Origin: Uranotaenia lowii
Lineage: Eukaryota > Arthropoda > Insecta > Diptera > Culicidae
NCBI RefSeq assembly: GCF_029784155.1
Contig: NC_073691.1
Coordinates: 139,554,433 to 139,618,432 of the forward strand
Reading direction: 5' to 3'
DNA: 64,000 nucleotides
The position numbers were made by a program, and so were the translations under genes. The notes beneath the pieces are model-generated. The model did no database searches. It saw only the letters and a program-made list of their open reading frames with translations, and had not been told where the DNA came from. Below are positions 11,265-23,010 of this stretch, in pieces (the first letter of the stretch is position 1; each line of letters starts with the position of its first letter).

Positions 11265-11502
11265 GTACATACCAGGGCCGTAGGAAGAACCGGCCCATGG
11301 GGGGGGTTTTGATGACAATTTTTTTCCTATGACATTTTTGCTTGAACGATACATACACAAGTGAAAAAATTTATGTGTACTAAGTACAAATAATTCAGTT
11401 TTAAGTTATTTTGCATTAAAAGTTATTTATTTTTGAAAATAAGTCCATGAGTTATCTATTCTTTTCATTAAGCTTAAAAACATATGGGGACTTATGACAT
11501 TA

Positions 11503-11870
11503 GACTGAGTCGATTTGGGGTCATTTTTGAATTTCTCAAACCCTGGGGTCTAAAAAGGTTCATTTTGATCCAAAACTTATCCATGATTTTTTGCAGAATT
11601 TTTAAGTAACATTTTCATGAGTAAATTTGAACTTCAAGGTTTGTATGGGAAAATTTAATATTTTGTATTGAAAAATTAGCATCATTTTTGTTTCTTCTTT
11701 GGAACCGATCCTGCATATGGTTTTTGTGCCAATTTAAAAAATTTTAAAGGGAAATTTTCCACTATACAACTTTGTCGAGTATCATAACTTCGTATCTTTT
11801 AAGACAAAAAAGTTGTTATCTGTTGAACAGGTCTATGTCTTTTTGCATTGATAAACAATAAATTTAAAAT
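11503..11870 (+). mobile_element. Left part of a GACTGAGTC-ended MITE inside the hAT-like element
   Basis: TA followed by GACTGAGTCGATTTGGGGTC repeats the start of the complete MITE at 13880-14277. No matching right end was found, so this copy is truncated or rearranged; the end given is approximate. Confidence 0.5.
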
Positions 11871-11955
11871 AATAGTAAAAAAATAGGTTTACGAACCGTT
11901 AATAAGGTTTAATTTCTACTCTTGTAAACTAAATTAAAATTTAAGATTTTGGTTA

Positions 11956-12494
11956 CACAGTAAATTTTTGCCTCGATTTCCAGCAAAAAAAAGGCAATCC
12001 ATTTTTTTTGGAAACCAGCAAACACTCTTCGTATTCCTGATGTCATTCGCTGCTGTTGAAGACTGTCGTTTAAAAAATGACGGTTCAGGCGTTTTAAGGA
12101 AGAATTCTATTTAACGAATCATTCTATAAATATAATATTATCCTTTATTTTCCTTCATATTCTAGCAATGCATGAATCAAACCAAAGGTAAAGGATAAAG
12201 TTCGAGATTTGGTGCACAGCGGCCACTCCACCGCTAGATATTGTATCGTTATAAAATAAAATTTCAATGATTTGCTTTGTAAAAATGAGCTAACTTCATT
12301 TTTATTACTCAGAGCTTGAGAATTATTAATGTTAAATATGGAAATCGAAAATGAAAATCAAATTAGAATCCATCAATGATCTCCAGCAATTGAGATTGCG
12401 GATTTTTCGGCAATTGATTTTGATGATCGTTTCCAGCAATTTAAATTGCTGGTAATTTGGCTGGAAACCAATTAGGGCTACAAAATTTGCTGTG
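11956..12494. mobile_element. TA-flanked MITE with CACAGYAAATTTT ends
   Basis: The left end CACAGTAAATTTTTG and the inverse right end CACAGCAAATTTTG are flanked by TA on both sides. Subterminal TTTCCAGC blocks are also inverted. A perfect 20-bp palindrome, CCAGCAATTTAAATTGCTGG, lies at 12433-12452. There is no ORF. It is nested in the element at 11273-13607. Confidence 0.65.
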
Positions 12495-13879
12495 TAGAAC
12501 TTGCAATTTGAAGAATCTTCAATATATGTAAATAATGTTCAATAAAATTTCCAGCTGAAGTTTTTCCTGTGGGTAAAAACCAAGTTAAAAAATTATCATT
12601 TATTATTTTACATTTCATAATTCAAATCCTGTAATTAAAGTTTGTAACAATTTGTAGCAGAACCTTTAGCCAGACATCTTATATTTGATTTTGAATTTAT
12701 TGTTTTCATAATGATTTGTTTCAATTATTGAACTTATGAATTTGAATACAATTTTTAACGATGAAACGGTTTCACATTGTTTAATTCTGGACTCATGAAA
12801 CTTTCTTATGTTTCAACTCTGCATATAAATTTAGGATAAAAATCTCAGATCCAAATCTTAAAAATGGTTTTGATTTAAAATATTTTCTTTTCATATTCCG
12901 AAATCATGAGTTTAGAATATGGGAAAATCGTAACATTTTTGATTACCAAGGTTCGAAGCAGGATTCTATACCAATGATGATCCAAACTGAAAATCAAGAA
13001 CAATAAACTGGATACTAACTAAATAATTTTCCGCAAGAATCCAAGCTGGGCAAATCCTGGAAGTTTTATCTTAAAACCTTGCGAAATTGGGGCATATTGT
13101 TTCAAAATCTTTCCAAAAATCCGGCCAATATGCTGGCAAATTTCGAAAATATTTAATTAAAATCAAGAAGAAAAATGAATTTAATTTTTTCAAGACACAT
13201 CATCCGATTCAAAATCATCAGAAGAATTAGGCTCCCAAAAATTGTTATATTTATTTTGACAAAATTTGGTAAAAAAATATTTGGATAATTCTAAGGACTA
13301 AATTGAAATTTTCGTTTGATTTTGCAAATAAAGTGATAAAATTTGGTCATAATCCGGACAATCTGGTAAGCTTAGTCTAACTTTGTTGGGGTTTAATACT
13401 TGGAACTCAATTACCATCAACAAGTGAGAAATTTTTTGAAAACCTGTTATAGAATTGTGTTCCTGAAAGGAGATTTCGAAGTTTTGGAGTCATCAAAATT
13501 TATTAGAAATTTTTATTTTTATGTTTAATAAAAAATTTCACTTCGTAGTTTTGAACCTTCATGGGGGGGGTTTAACCCCCAAAACCCCCCCCGTTCCTAC
13601 GGCCATGGTACATACTCATATGTATGGAGCCAACATACGGCACACCTTGTGGCGCGCAGAATGTATTCAGGAGAAAAAAGCCAATTGAGGGAAAAAAAAA
13701 CTGGCAGAAATCCTTTCTTCTGTTTTCGCAGGAATTTACTTGAAAATGAAAACATCGTTTCATTTGCCGGAGAGAGTGATTTCGCTTTTTTGGGAGCGTG
13801 GGTCGATGGCAGGTGAAACAGGTGGAAGGAAACAGTTGAGCTTCAGAAAAATAAATGCCAATTAATGTATTCTACATTA

Positions 13880-14277
13880 GACTGAGTCGATTTGGGGTCT
13901 TGTCTAAATTCTTCGAAGCCGGCAGTGATGTTATTTGAGTTGATTCTTTTATTGCAATGACAAAATCCATACCCCTATGAATCTTTATTTTGTTTAAAGG
14001 ACACGAAATGTCAGTCTTCGGCAAAGGTTGTCAGTAGAACATAACATTCGAAAGATTTAAAAGGCTCGGTTTCACAGAACAACTAAAAATCATGTTGATT
14101 TTAGCCAAAAAATGTTAAATTGTTCCATAAAACATGAAAGATAACATTTTTTCATACATCTATGTATGTCTTTAAAATTCTGAAACAATCATGAATTCGT
14201 TTTGAGCGAAAACGAAGCTTTTAAGTCCTCGGACTCTGAGAAATTAATAAAAAACGACCACACTTATTGACTCAGTC
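13880..14277. mobile_element. TA-flanked MITE, GACTGAGTC ends, about 398 bp
   Basis: The left end GACTGAGTCGATTTGG and inverse right end GACTGAGTCAATAAG sit between TA dinucleotides (13878-13879 and 14278-14279). The inside is non-coding. It belongs to the same family as the partial copy at 11503. Confidence 0.7.
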
Positions 14278-14279
14278 TA

Positions 14280-14869
14280 TTCTAAATTCCGACTGCTTGG
14301 TATGGTGGACGAGTGGGTGGCTTGGAAGTAGCACAAAGCTTTTTCTCGGTTCGCAAATTTTTCATATTTGGAGTTCAATTCATGGAGCGGAAGAAGCTTT
14401 TTAAATTCCTGATTATCAACAACCACTTTCAGGTTTTTTGTGTGGCCCATTGTTGAATTGCTTATTCCGGAACCATTCAGTAACATTTCCATCAAATCCT
14501 GATCATCGTCTTTTTATAAGTCTACAATATTGAATGCACAGTAATAAAGTGCAACATATGAAATTGTTAAAACAAACCCTGTTGACCGATCTTCAACCCA
14601 GTAGTGAACTTTTCGCATATTCTTTATCTTAATAAAACTTCAATAATATAACCATGGAGGACGGTTGGTCATTTTTAACAAAAGTTTGAAAAGTTCCAAT
14701 ATAAACACCCACAAATCAAACCTTACTCCAATAATGATCTTCCTTAGAAGTGGACCTATCGGCATAAGACTCTATGATGGAAGCGACCACATTGCATCCC
14801 AGTGAACATTTTGGTATTTATATTTCAGTTTTTTTTTCTGAAATATACACACTTTTCTACAATCTGAAA
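14280..14869. other. No gene recognised
   Basis: Non-coding sequence upstream of the LINE. The minus-strand frame at 14277-14495 has no motif and starts at the MITE edge. Confidence 0.45.
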
Positions 14870-14910
14870 AAGAAGTACATAATATTCTATATGAGCCTGT
14901 ACGTACCAAA

Positions 14911-17142
14911 GTGGAGGCAATATGTGTTGCCGAAGATCCTTTACTACCGTTAGATGCGCATCATCCAGCATTAATATTTACCGTGCCGCTGGCTTCGACA
15001 ACGCTTGAATCAAGGAACTATATCAATAGAGAAGAACCAATTAATTTGAGAAAAATCGATTTTGAAGCTCTGTCAAATTACCTTAGCATCTTTGATTGGA
15101 ACATCTGCTTAGAGAGTAACAGTGCAAACGATATGGCGGATAGTTTTGTCAACGTTATCTGCGCTTGGATCAATCAAAATGTTCCACGTTGTAAACCTAC
15201 CAGCTCACCAGCTTGGAGCAGTAAACATTTGCGTAGATTGAAGCGTGAGCGTAACAAGTGCCATCGTAAATATCGTGTCGACAGTTGTGAATCTTCTAAG
15301 AGAAACTTTAAACTCGCTAGTAATGCTTACAGATCGCTTAATGCTTCTCTGTATAAATCGTATGTGCTACGCATCCAGTCGAATCTGCGAAGAAATCCCA
15401 AACAATTTTGGAAATTTGTTGAATCTAAGCGAAAATCATCCACTATACCCTCAGTCGTTGTTTTGGATGATGTTGAATCGTCTTCACCAGCTGAAGTTTG
15501 TGAACTGTTTGCTGCCCATTTTTCATCTGTTTTTGCAACCAGCTCTGTATCAAAGGAAGAAGCAAATGCTATAACACAAGATGTTTCTACGTATACAAGT
15601 CTTATGGATACTTTTGAAATAACCTCGGAAATGGTAACCAAAGCATCGAAAAAATTAAAAAGTTCCTTCTCGCCAGGACCTGATGGTATTCCATCTGTTG
15701 TTTACAAAAGATGTGTAGATTGCCTTGCGTTTCCACTCAGTCAAATTTTCAATGCTTCCTTTGCCGATTCATGTTTTCCTGATGTTTGGAAAAAATCGTT
15801 TTTATCGCCCATATACAAAAATGGGGACAAGAAAAACGTCAAAAACTACCGTGGTATAACTAACTTATCTGCAGCATCGAAGATTTTTGAAATAATTGTT
15901 CATGGATACATGTTTAACAGTACGAAAACATTAATTTCTGAAGATCAACACGGTTTCATGCCTGGACGTTCTGTCACAACCAACTTACTTTGTCTTACGA
16001 AAACATGTTTCACTGCCCTGGATGAAAGATTACAAGTTGACGTCGTCTATACAGATTTGAAAGCAGCTTTTGATCTGGTGGATCATGAAATACTTTTGTG
16101 TAAGCTGAGAAGACTAGGCGTTACTAACAAGTTTTTGCGCTGGCTCCGTTCGTACCTCTGCGATAGAAAACTTCAAGTGAAGCTTGATTCCTGTTTATCA
16201 AGGAGTTTTGTAAACAATTCTGGCGTGCCACAAGGATCAAATCTTGGACCATTATTGTTCACGTTATTTGTCAACGATGGTGTTCAACTGCTTGAAAGCG
16301 GATGCAAGCTTGTGTATGCTGATGATCTGAAGTTGTATATGGTTGTTCGTACTCTGGAAGATTGTAAACGTTCGCAATCTTTACTGGATATTTTTGTTGC
16401 ATGGTGTACCCGAAATAGAATGACACTGAGTATTCCCAAATTTACTGTTATGTCGTTCCATCGAATATTGAGACCTGAAATATTCCAGTATTCAATCGAC
16501 GGAATAGTTTTACAGCGCAGTGATTATGTGAAGGACTTAGGAGTTTTATTGGATTCTAAATTAACTTTCAACTTACATCGTGATACGGTCATAGCAAAGG
16601 CTAACCGACAATTGGGATTTATTTTCAAGATGTCGAAAGATTTTAACGATCCTCACTGTTTGAAAGCACTGTATTGTTCGCTCGTACGGCCTATTCTGGA
16701 AAGTTCAGTTTTGGTTTGGTTGCCTTATCAAGTTTCGTGGAATCTAAGAATGGAACGTGTTCAGAAAAAATTTGTTCACCGAGCACTAAGACGTTTACAT
16801 TGGAGAGAACCTCAAGAAATGACACCGTATCCTGATCGCTGTCAATTATTGCAACTAGAAACACTATCTCGTCGTCGAAGTTTACAACAGGCTACGTTTG
16901 TAGTGAAAATTTTGAATGGTGAAATTGATTGCCCTGAGCTGCTGTCATCGCTGGACATTCGCGCAAGTCAAAGGACACTACGAAATAACTCTCTCATACA
17001 ACCGAAATTTCGACGCACTACGTTCGCCTTCTACCAGCCAATAGATTCAATGATAAGAACGTTCACTGCTTCCGAAAGTTTGTTCGAATTTGGCGAGTCC
17101 TCCGGAAAATTTACCGGAAAACTGAAAAGATCATCATTGTAG
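14911..17142 (+). CDS. LINE ORF2 protein, C-terminal 743 aa with intact reverse transcriptase domain
   Basis: This would be a reverse transcriptase that copies its own RNA at a nicked target. Residues 10-20 (PLLPLDAHHPA) look like the end of an AP-type endonuclease domain; the rest of that domain is missing, so the true start lay upstream and the ATG used here is only the first in frame. RT blocks in order are FSPGPDGIP (253-261), NYRGITNLS (312-320), QHGFMPGRS (346-354), TDLKAAFD (381-388, first catalytic Asp), GVPQGSNLGPLLF (438-450) and YADD (469-472). There is no RNase H domain. The frame is open over 2.2 kb, which points to a fairly young insertion. Decayed fragments of a similar element lie at 50.5 and 54.2-56.5 kb. 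Without an endonuclease this copy should not move itself. Confidence 0.85.
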   Translation: MEAICVAEDPLLPLDAHHPALIFTVPLASTTLESRNYINREEPINLRKIDFEALSNYLSIFDWNICLESNSANDMADSFVNVICAWINQNVPRCKPTSSPAWSSKHLRRLKRERNKCHRKYRVDSCESSKRNFKLASNAYRSLNASLYKSYVLRIQSNLRRNPKQFWKFVESKRKSSTIPSVVVLDDVESSSPAEVCELFAAHFSSVFATSSVSKEEANAITQDVSTYTSLMDTFEITSEMVTKASKKLKSSFSPGPDGIPSVVYKRCVDCLAFPLSQIFNASFADSCFPDVWKKSFLSPIYKNGDKKNVKNYRGITNLSAASKIFEIIVHGYMFNSTKTLISEDQHGFMPGRSVTTNLLCLTKTCFTALDERLQVDVVYTDLKAAFDLVDHEILLCKLRRLGVTNKFLRWLRSYLCDRKLQVKLDSCLSRSFVNNSGVPQGSNLGPLLFTLFVNDGVQLLESGCKLVYADDLKLYMVVRTLEDCKRSQSLLDIFVAWCTRNRMTLSIPKFTVMSFHRILRPEIFQYSIDGIVLQRSDYVKDLGVLLDSKLTFNLHRDTVIAKANRQLGFIFKMSKDFNDPHCLKALYCSLVRPILESSVLVWLPYQVSWNLRMERVQKKFVHRALRRLHWREPQEMTPYPDRCQLLQLETLSRRRSLQQATFVVKILNGEIDCPELLSSLDIRASQRTLRNNSLIQPKFRRTTFAFYQPIDSMIRTFTASESLFEFGESSGKFTGKLKRSSL

Positions 17143-17210
17143 TAATAATTTTAATTTTTGTTGTTTCTGTTTTATTATTCATTAAGACACCACAGTCAGA
17201 TGAAATTTAA

Positions 17211-17236
17211 ATAAATATACAAATATACAAATATAC
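17211..17236 (+). repeat. LINE 3' tail repeats, AAATATAC units
   Basis: Three imperfect AAATATAC units end the LINE immediately after its short 3' UTR and mark its probable 3' boundary. Confidence 0.6.
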
Positions 17237-18216
17237 GGACCAAATTTTGCTCACCTTGAAAATATAAAACTTTGTATTGCGTTTTCAACAATTCGTTAGC
17301 CACTTTGCTTTGCACAAAATCTTAGGATTGTACAACTTGCAACTTTCTATTACCTGTCTTACAATTTGATTACAATTTCCTTTGGCAGGCAGCCTGAGAT
17401 TTGTACAACTTTCTTCACCATTTAAAACAATTTATTGTTACTGTATCCCAAAGCAATTCTATTTTTCCCTTATTACGATTTTACTATAAATCTCCGTGAA
17501 CACAAATACAATAGAATACAATGTTTACTGCGAAAAAAATTGACCAATATACAACATCATCTATACCTTCCCTCAGTCTCGAATTCACAACGGTCCGATC
17601 CCTGTCCTTCGATACTTCCTCGGCGCCATTTCATGTTGATACAAACAAGCAACTTTGTTCATGTACAGTTGCGAGTGCCGTTTAAAATTCAGTTGATCGT
17701 AAAAAATACCACTGACTGCATCATTTCGGACTCCAAATCTATTTAGAGATGAAGTTTTTTGATATACAACTTTAACCTATCTCATAGACGATTCTATTAC
17801 AATCAATAATAGTATTCAGCGCTGTGCGATCTTAGCTAGCTATTTACTGTACTGTTAAACAATTCGACAATCTGCAGATTGTTTAAATTCCATTATACGA
17901 TGTTCTTCCAATTACTGTACGACTTTTCATGGAAATTATATGTCATCATGGATCGCAAGCATGAAAGATTGCTTAATTGTACAGTGGGATTAAATATTGA
18001 GCTTTGCACAATTCTACTGCGATTCAAAACAACTTTATTGACCTTTCTATACGATTAACAAAATATTATCGTATATAATGAACTATACAAACCATAAACG
18101 ATAAAATATAACTTGGTTTAGCTACAACATGATGTTTATACAATTCCAATCTAAACTGGATGCTTATACAATCTACAATGAACACTACTTTACGATTTCT
18201 GGTTACCTATCTGGGG
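17237..18216. mobile_element. Probable DNA element, right end CCCCAGATAGGTAACC (inverted)
   Basis: The segment ends GGTTACCTATCTGGGG at 18216, directly against the B1 repeat. Read inward, this end resembles the right end at 53808 (CCCAGACAACCAGGAGTCG). The body is rich in TTGTACAACTT and TATAC/GTATA motifs, as is the start of the 50.7-kb element. No left terminus was identified and there is no ORF, so the element may be truncated by or inserted beside the LINE. Confidence 0.4.
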
Positions 18217-18501
18217 AGTTATTTCTTAATTTATTTGATATTGAAATCGTGAAGTAAATTCAATTATTGACGCACTCCGCCATATTGTAAAACGAACTTA
18301 GTGATCCCCCCAACGTGTTTCTTTGTTTTATCGGTTCCTGTCAATGCATATAACGATCAAAATCATAAAATTCGACAGAAAAGTGTTGAAATAAAATAAG
18401 AAAAATGATTTCAAACTAATCTGAACTATAAAAATTTGTCAATATTCGATTGAAATCGAATCGCTCGGGCCCCATAATTCGTCGTAATTTTGCGACAGGA
18501 A

Positions 18502-18902
18502 CTGGGTTGCCAGGTGCCCAGATTTGTCTGTAAAACCAAGACTTTTGACCCTTCTTCCAGATATTGGTCAGACACAGATTTTGCCCAGATTTTTGCTGAG
18601 AGTGCCCAGATTTTACAGACTTTCAAAATTGAGTGATGAAATCAATATTCGTGTATCGAATTTGATCCGTAAGTGCCAGATTAGACTGAAATCTCGGCTT
18701 GTATCCATTGGTATTTGACCATTTATCATTTAACACATTTTTTTTAATAAGATCGGCATGGTACGTGGTAGGAAACACACGCACACGCATAACCAAATTT
18801 CTTGTTTAGTGTCAAATTTGTGATCTTCTTTATGCACAGACACTCCCAGACTTTTTTTTCAAAATTGCCCAGATTTTTTATCCTCAACACCTGGCATCCC
18901 TG
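18502..18902. mobile_element. hAT-like MITE, 401 bp, with 8-bp target duplication
   Basis: The left end CTGGGTTGCCAGGTG and the inverse right end CAGGGATGCCAGGTG are flanked by GACAGGAA on both sides (18494-18501 and 18903-18910). The matching site in copy B2 holds a single GACAGGAA. Internal GCCCAGATTT motifs recur in both halves. No ORF. Confidence 0.85.
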
Positions 18903-18912
18903 GACAGGAATA

Positions 18913-19087
18913 GTCCTATTTGCCGCTGGTAGTGTTCGTGCTATTATGCAGATTGCTTCACCAATACTTTTCAGTTTTGGGACAATCAACCTCAAAAATG
19001 ACCATGTGCGTCGACCGGCTGCTCGTTTTTTGTACCGAGAGTTTTTGAGGTTAATTGTCCCGTCTCATCTCTATAGTCTCATCTCTA
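18913..19087. mobile_element. 175-bp insertion between TA dinucleotides
   Basis: Copy B2 reads GACAGGAATAGGAAACC where copy B1 carries 175 extra bases between TA and TA. The insert contains a hairpin GGGACAATCAACCTC...GAGGTTAATTGTCCC (about 18969-19050) and a direct duplication of GTCTCATCTCTATA. It looks like a small MITE or a composite. Confidence 0.6.
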
Positions 19088-19599
19088 TAGGAAACCGTTT
19101 TGCAAGAATTGGAATCAGACCGGTTCATTTTTACTATTTTTTGCTGAACACAGTCGGACTCATAGAGAATGAACATAATGGATTTCCAAGTAATCACAAC
19201 ACAATACAGTAATTTTGTTTATTTATAAGCTAGGAACTTGATGCGCTGGGAGATAAGTGCAAAAAGTCTATTTATATTAATAAATTCCTTGAATGTATTC
19301 AGCATTGCTTATAATGCATCGTTTCAAATGAACAAAGAATTGATGGATTTTTAAGCTTAGTGGTTGGTGTTTTACAAATTATTTACTAACAGTATCGTTC
19401 ATAATTAAATAGACGTTTGGGTGCACGCAAGAATATCTCCAACTTTCACATTTCTAACGTTCAACTCCAATGTTGTTTCTTCAAAATAATTTCATATTTT
19501 AAGATTTGATTATTTTTGGTTCTATTATCTGATGACACTAAACCTTTCTCAAGTGTTTGACACATGAGATACATCAATTATTTGAAAATAAGACTTTTT

Positions 19600-20227
19600 T
19601 TTTTTTTGTAAATTCTTTATTTGAAACGGCTCATACCTCTAGGCTTTAAGGAGCCAAACTCGTTTTGCATTTTTACAATTGGTATGCTTAGCTTAACACT
19701 TGTTTAGAAGAGAAAGAAGGATAGAAAGGGAAATATGAAAATAAAAAGAATTACAGCTGAAGATCAATAGCTTTGAGGAAAAGATATATTTCGAACATGT
19801 AGTCCAAATCCATCACAGCTAACACATCCCTCACTGGAACGTCAGGTAGTTTTCCTCGGGCCCGAAGGGAATCTATGAAATTCGCTCTGGCGACAAGGTG
19901 GTCCTCACACGACCAAACAATATGCTCGATGTCTTGGTATCCTAGGCCGCAATCGCATAAACTGCTGCCAGCAATATTTATACGATAGAGTACCGCATTC
20001 AAGGAATAATGATTGGACATGAGACGGGAAAATAAACGAATAAAATCCCGACTCAGATTCAATCTATCAAACCAGGGTTTAAGGCTTACCTTTGGGATAA
20101 TCGAGTGGAGCCACCGACCCAACTCATCCTCGTACCATCTGCGCTGCCAGTTGACAAGAGAGTTTCTCCGAGCCAAGAAGTAGAATTCGTTGAATACGAT
20201 TTCACGCTGGTAAATGTTGCCTTCCTA
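19600..20227 (-). mobile_element. I-group LINE 3' fragment, minus strand, with target duplication
   Basis: A run of T's at the left is the poly(A) tail of a minus-strand insertion. Direct repeats AAAATAAGACTTTTT flank it (19585-19599 and 20228-20242). Copy B2 has the empty site near 48815-48830. Confidence 0.85.
19751..20176 (-). pseudogene. C-terminal part of an I/LOA/R1-group LINE ORF2
   Basis: 141 residues are open on the minus strand. The frame has the usual end of an RNase H-bearing LINE: GRWLHSIIP, LFSRLMSNHYSLNAVLYRI and the cysteine block LCDCGLGYQDIEHIVWSCE. The Met is internal to the original protein, because the element is 5'-truncated and begins at the target duplication. The frame itself is uninterrupted but has no promoter or catalytic domains, so it is a dead fragment. 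Confidence 0.75.
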
Positions 20228-20442
20228 AAAATAAGACTTTTTAAACTTCTTGCATTCAAACTGCAATATCTCACATACGACCAAACGCTTTGCTCTACAG
20301 AATGGTCACTGAGAGATCCTTGAAAACTAAATCTAAAATTTCTCCAGTTTTCAGAAATTCTCTAAATGGGGATCAACTCGAGGAAAAAATTTCAAATCGT
20401 GGACCGAAAACCTCGATTTTTATTGAATCTTTACGATGCATG

Positions 20443-20867
20443 TGATTAGGCACCGGAACACTTCGGAATAATTTTGAAACTCGCGACAAACTAGGTTTGA
20501 TTAACTTTAAATCGAAACACTTTATTTTCGTTTACTTTGGGGGGTTTTATTTTTGGGCGATCTGAACTTCACGGCGGATTGGTTTAGACTGTTTTATGCT
20601 TCAAATGTGTTGTACACAAAGTGTAGTAGAATGAGAGAAATGATGCAAATATAAATTTGTCCTATATGTACAATATTCAACTACATCGATATTTTGTGCT
20701 AGTATTAATTTTACATAGTAATAAAAGCTTCTGTTCGAGCAGTGAACAGAGCTTATATCCATCCGAAAGCCCCTTTTAGATCACTTTCGGATGGATCGAC
20801 TTTGACGTCTGCTGATCTGTTATACGTGTTCCTCACTAACACTATTTCATGGGCTGGCACCAAAACA
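20443..20867 (-). repeat. 3' LTR of the BEL/Pao element
   Basis: This is the 425-bp copy of 26428-26852. On the minus strand it begins TGTTTTGGTGCC and ends CCGGTGCCTAATCA. On its upstream side the minus strand reads AAGGCGGGCGGCG, a partly purine-rich stretch that could serve as the plus-strand primer. Confidence 0.9.
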
Positions 20868-23010
20868 TACGCCGCCCGCCTTGAAATACTATTTCAACAA
20901 ATTAACTTCTGCTGTGTGCGTGTGTGCCTTAAAATAATTCTAACGGTACTTTGTTGATTTGTTTTCATCTCTGTTTCGTGTAAGATTATTTCCTCTTGTT
21001 TTGTGTGTTGTGTAGTGTGGTTTGCTGCTGAACGTCTGCATCTGCTCGACGACCGGTGAATTGATTCTTGGAGGATGGAATCGACCCTGCTGTTGGCTGC
21101 CTCTTGAGGTTGGGTAAGCTGTTAGCTGGCTGCTGCTACGATGTCGACCCGGAACATTTCTGCCAGTATGACTCAATCCGATTGTTGGGATTAAAGGAAT
21201 GACGCGATGGTTTTGGTACTGAGTGGTTTCTAGTCGTCTTGAAGAAATTGTATGATGCTTTTTGACACTGCTCAGGATAGCCGTATGAATTAAAGGTAAG
21301 TGTAAACATAAGTTTTAACGAAGTTGCACTAATCCAACGTTTCTTCCAGATCCGCTTATGTTGTGGCTGATTCGATGCTGGACCATATTTATGAATACAG
21401 TTTTCACTACAGAGCAAACATGTTGATGTCTGGTGTAGTGTAATTACACTCGTTGAAATTTAGTTGCAGTCAGCAACATCATAAAAGGCTCCCTTTTCTG
21501 CTGTGCTATATGTCTGGTGTACTTTAGACCCTCTTCGATTTGCAGAACCAAAGCATAAAAAGGACTTTACCAACATGTTACTCCTACTCCGGAACTTTGC
21601 GATGTTGACTCGAAGTTGTATGTGGTGCGAACAGTGCATTATGCAAACGGATTGACCAGGTAAGTGCTTCAAATATCCTTGGGTGCCCTTCGTTGTAGTC
21701 ACATTATTTTCGTTGCACACCGCAGATTCTGTTGCTGTGACTGTTGGACGACGATATGTATGCACTACAGTTTAGCTGCGCGACGAAGCCTAGTTCAAGT
21801 GGCGTGTGGAGGACCACCAAAACGACCAAGATTGTTCCCGTTGCTCAGATGGTTTGAGGCATTCACAACAACCGATTGAATTGGCTGCTCTTCTAATCGT
21901 TCTGTGAGAAGAGGATGGCGTCACTGGCAAATGGACTACAGACAGCTGGACCTGGTGGCTTATCGTTGCTCGAATGGACAGATGTTGAACCAATATCTGT
22001 TATGCATGGTCGATTCCTCCTGATCGACTTTGGGGAACTTCTTTAGCATACTGTGGAGCACAAACTGAAACCATCGTCGGTGGTACTTAGCATCTTCCTG
22101 CGTCGTCGCGCTGGGGCAGGGGATAGCCAGCAGATGACTGTGATGGATTTAGTCGATTGCTGGTTCTTGTCGGCGGATTTTCCCATGTCGTTTGGCTTAA
22201 GTGGTGGCGACATGGATGATGATCTGAGGACCTCGATGTGGATTGTGGAGACCTCTTCGCCCCATGGTACCTGGATGCAGAGGGGAAAGTGTTTAGCTTT
22301 TGTATAATAGCCTAAATAAATTTGGACTTTCCTGGATGCGGAAGCGCTGGGCCTCCGCGAGCGCTCCTAAGAACGTCTTATGACCTTAGTACGAATGATG
22401 ACATCCTCTCAACTTCATTGGGGATCTTCTTAGGTAAAGCAAGGTAATTCAACCATTCTTCTGAGGAGCCATTGTTCGGGCGAAAGTTTGTTACAAACGA
22501 TAGAGCCTTACAGCGGATTTATAATTCTTCAGGCGATACGACTTCCCTCTTTGAATCGGTTAGAGTTTTTCAAGGATTTGACGGAGAACTTCAGATGATG
22601 TGAAATGTTTCTTCAAGCGATACAGTTAATTAAAAGCCAAGGAAAACTTCAAAAATATGATTCGGAGTGGGTATGCGAACTTTACTTAACCATGTGGAAT
22701 TTGATTCAAATTGTGCTTCACTTCAATAAGGTTTGATTGATTAAAATGATAGATTTCTTAAAGGTTTGCAACTTAATTTGCATTCTTGTTAAGTTCAGCA
22801 ATTACAGAAAGGGAAGAAAATGACTTAGTTCTCCAGGAAGAATTCATGACTCATTCGTACAAACTTACTTAATGATTTTCCATTTGATTCATTACTCTGA
22901 CTTAAAAATATCGGACTCAAACTGACACTTTTTTTTAGCCAAATCTTGCTGACAATTTTGAATAATTGTTACGCAGGTTATTCAAAAAATGGTTGAGTTC
23001 TTCGACTTAT
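20868..23010 (-). other. Internal BEL region without recognisable pol blocks
   Basis: This is where reverse transcriptase, RNase H and integrase should lie. Short minus-strand frames at 20940-21176, 21136-21417 and 21460-21765 show no catalytic motifs. Either unrelated sequence replaced pol or pol is decayed beyond recognition. The first is favoured because the LTRs and gag are undamaged. Confidence 0.5.

Larger units (their letters stand above)
11273..13607. mobile_element. hAT-like non-autonomous element with 8-bp target duplication
   Basis: Ends CAGGGCCGTAGGAA (left) and the inverse of CATGGCCGTAGGAA (right) are 14-bp terminal repeats. They are flanked by the direct repeat GTACATAC at 11265-11272 and 13608-13615. 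CA-G-G ends and an 8-bp duplication are the hAT pattern. G runs just inside both ends (about 11300 and 13562-13592) form part of the inverted termini. No transposase frame exists in the 2.3 kb. Smaller elements are nested in it. Confidence 0.85.
14870..17236 (+). mobile_element. CR1/Jockey-group LINE, 5'-truncated, with repeat tail
   Basis: The copy keeps the last few tens of residues of the endonuclease domain, the entire reverse transcriptase, a short 3' UTR and a tail of three imperfect AAATATAC units (17211-17236). Ending in a short tandem repeat rather than poly(A) suits CR1-like LINEs. The left boundary is approximate, and no clear target duplication was seen. Confidence 0.75.

Noticed and set aside
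20940..21765. Three minus-strand frames of 78-101 aa in the BEL element, possible env or pol
   Set aside because: No catalytic motif, signal peptide or membrane segment is visible, and the frames overlap without a common reading.
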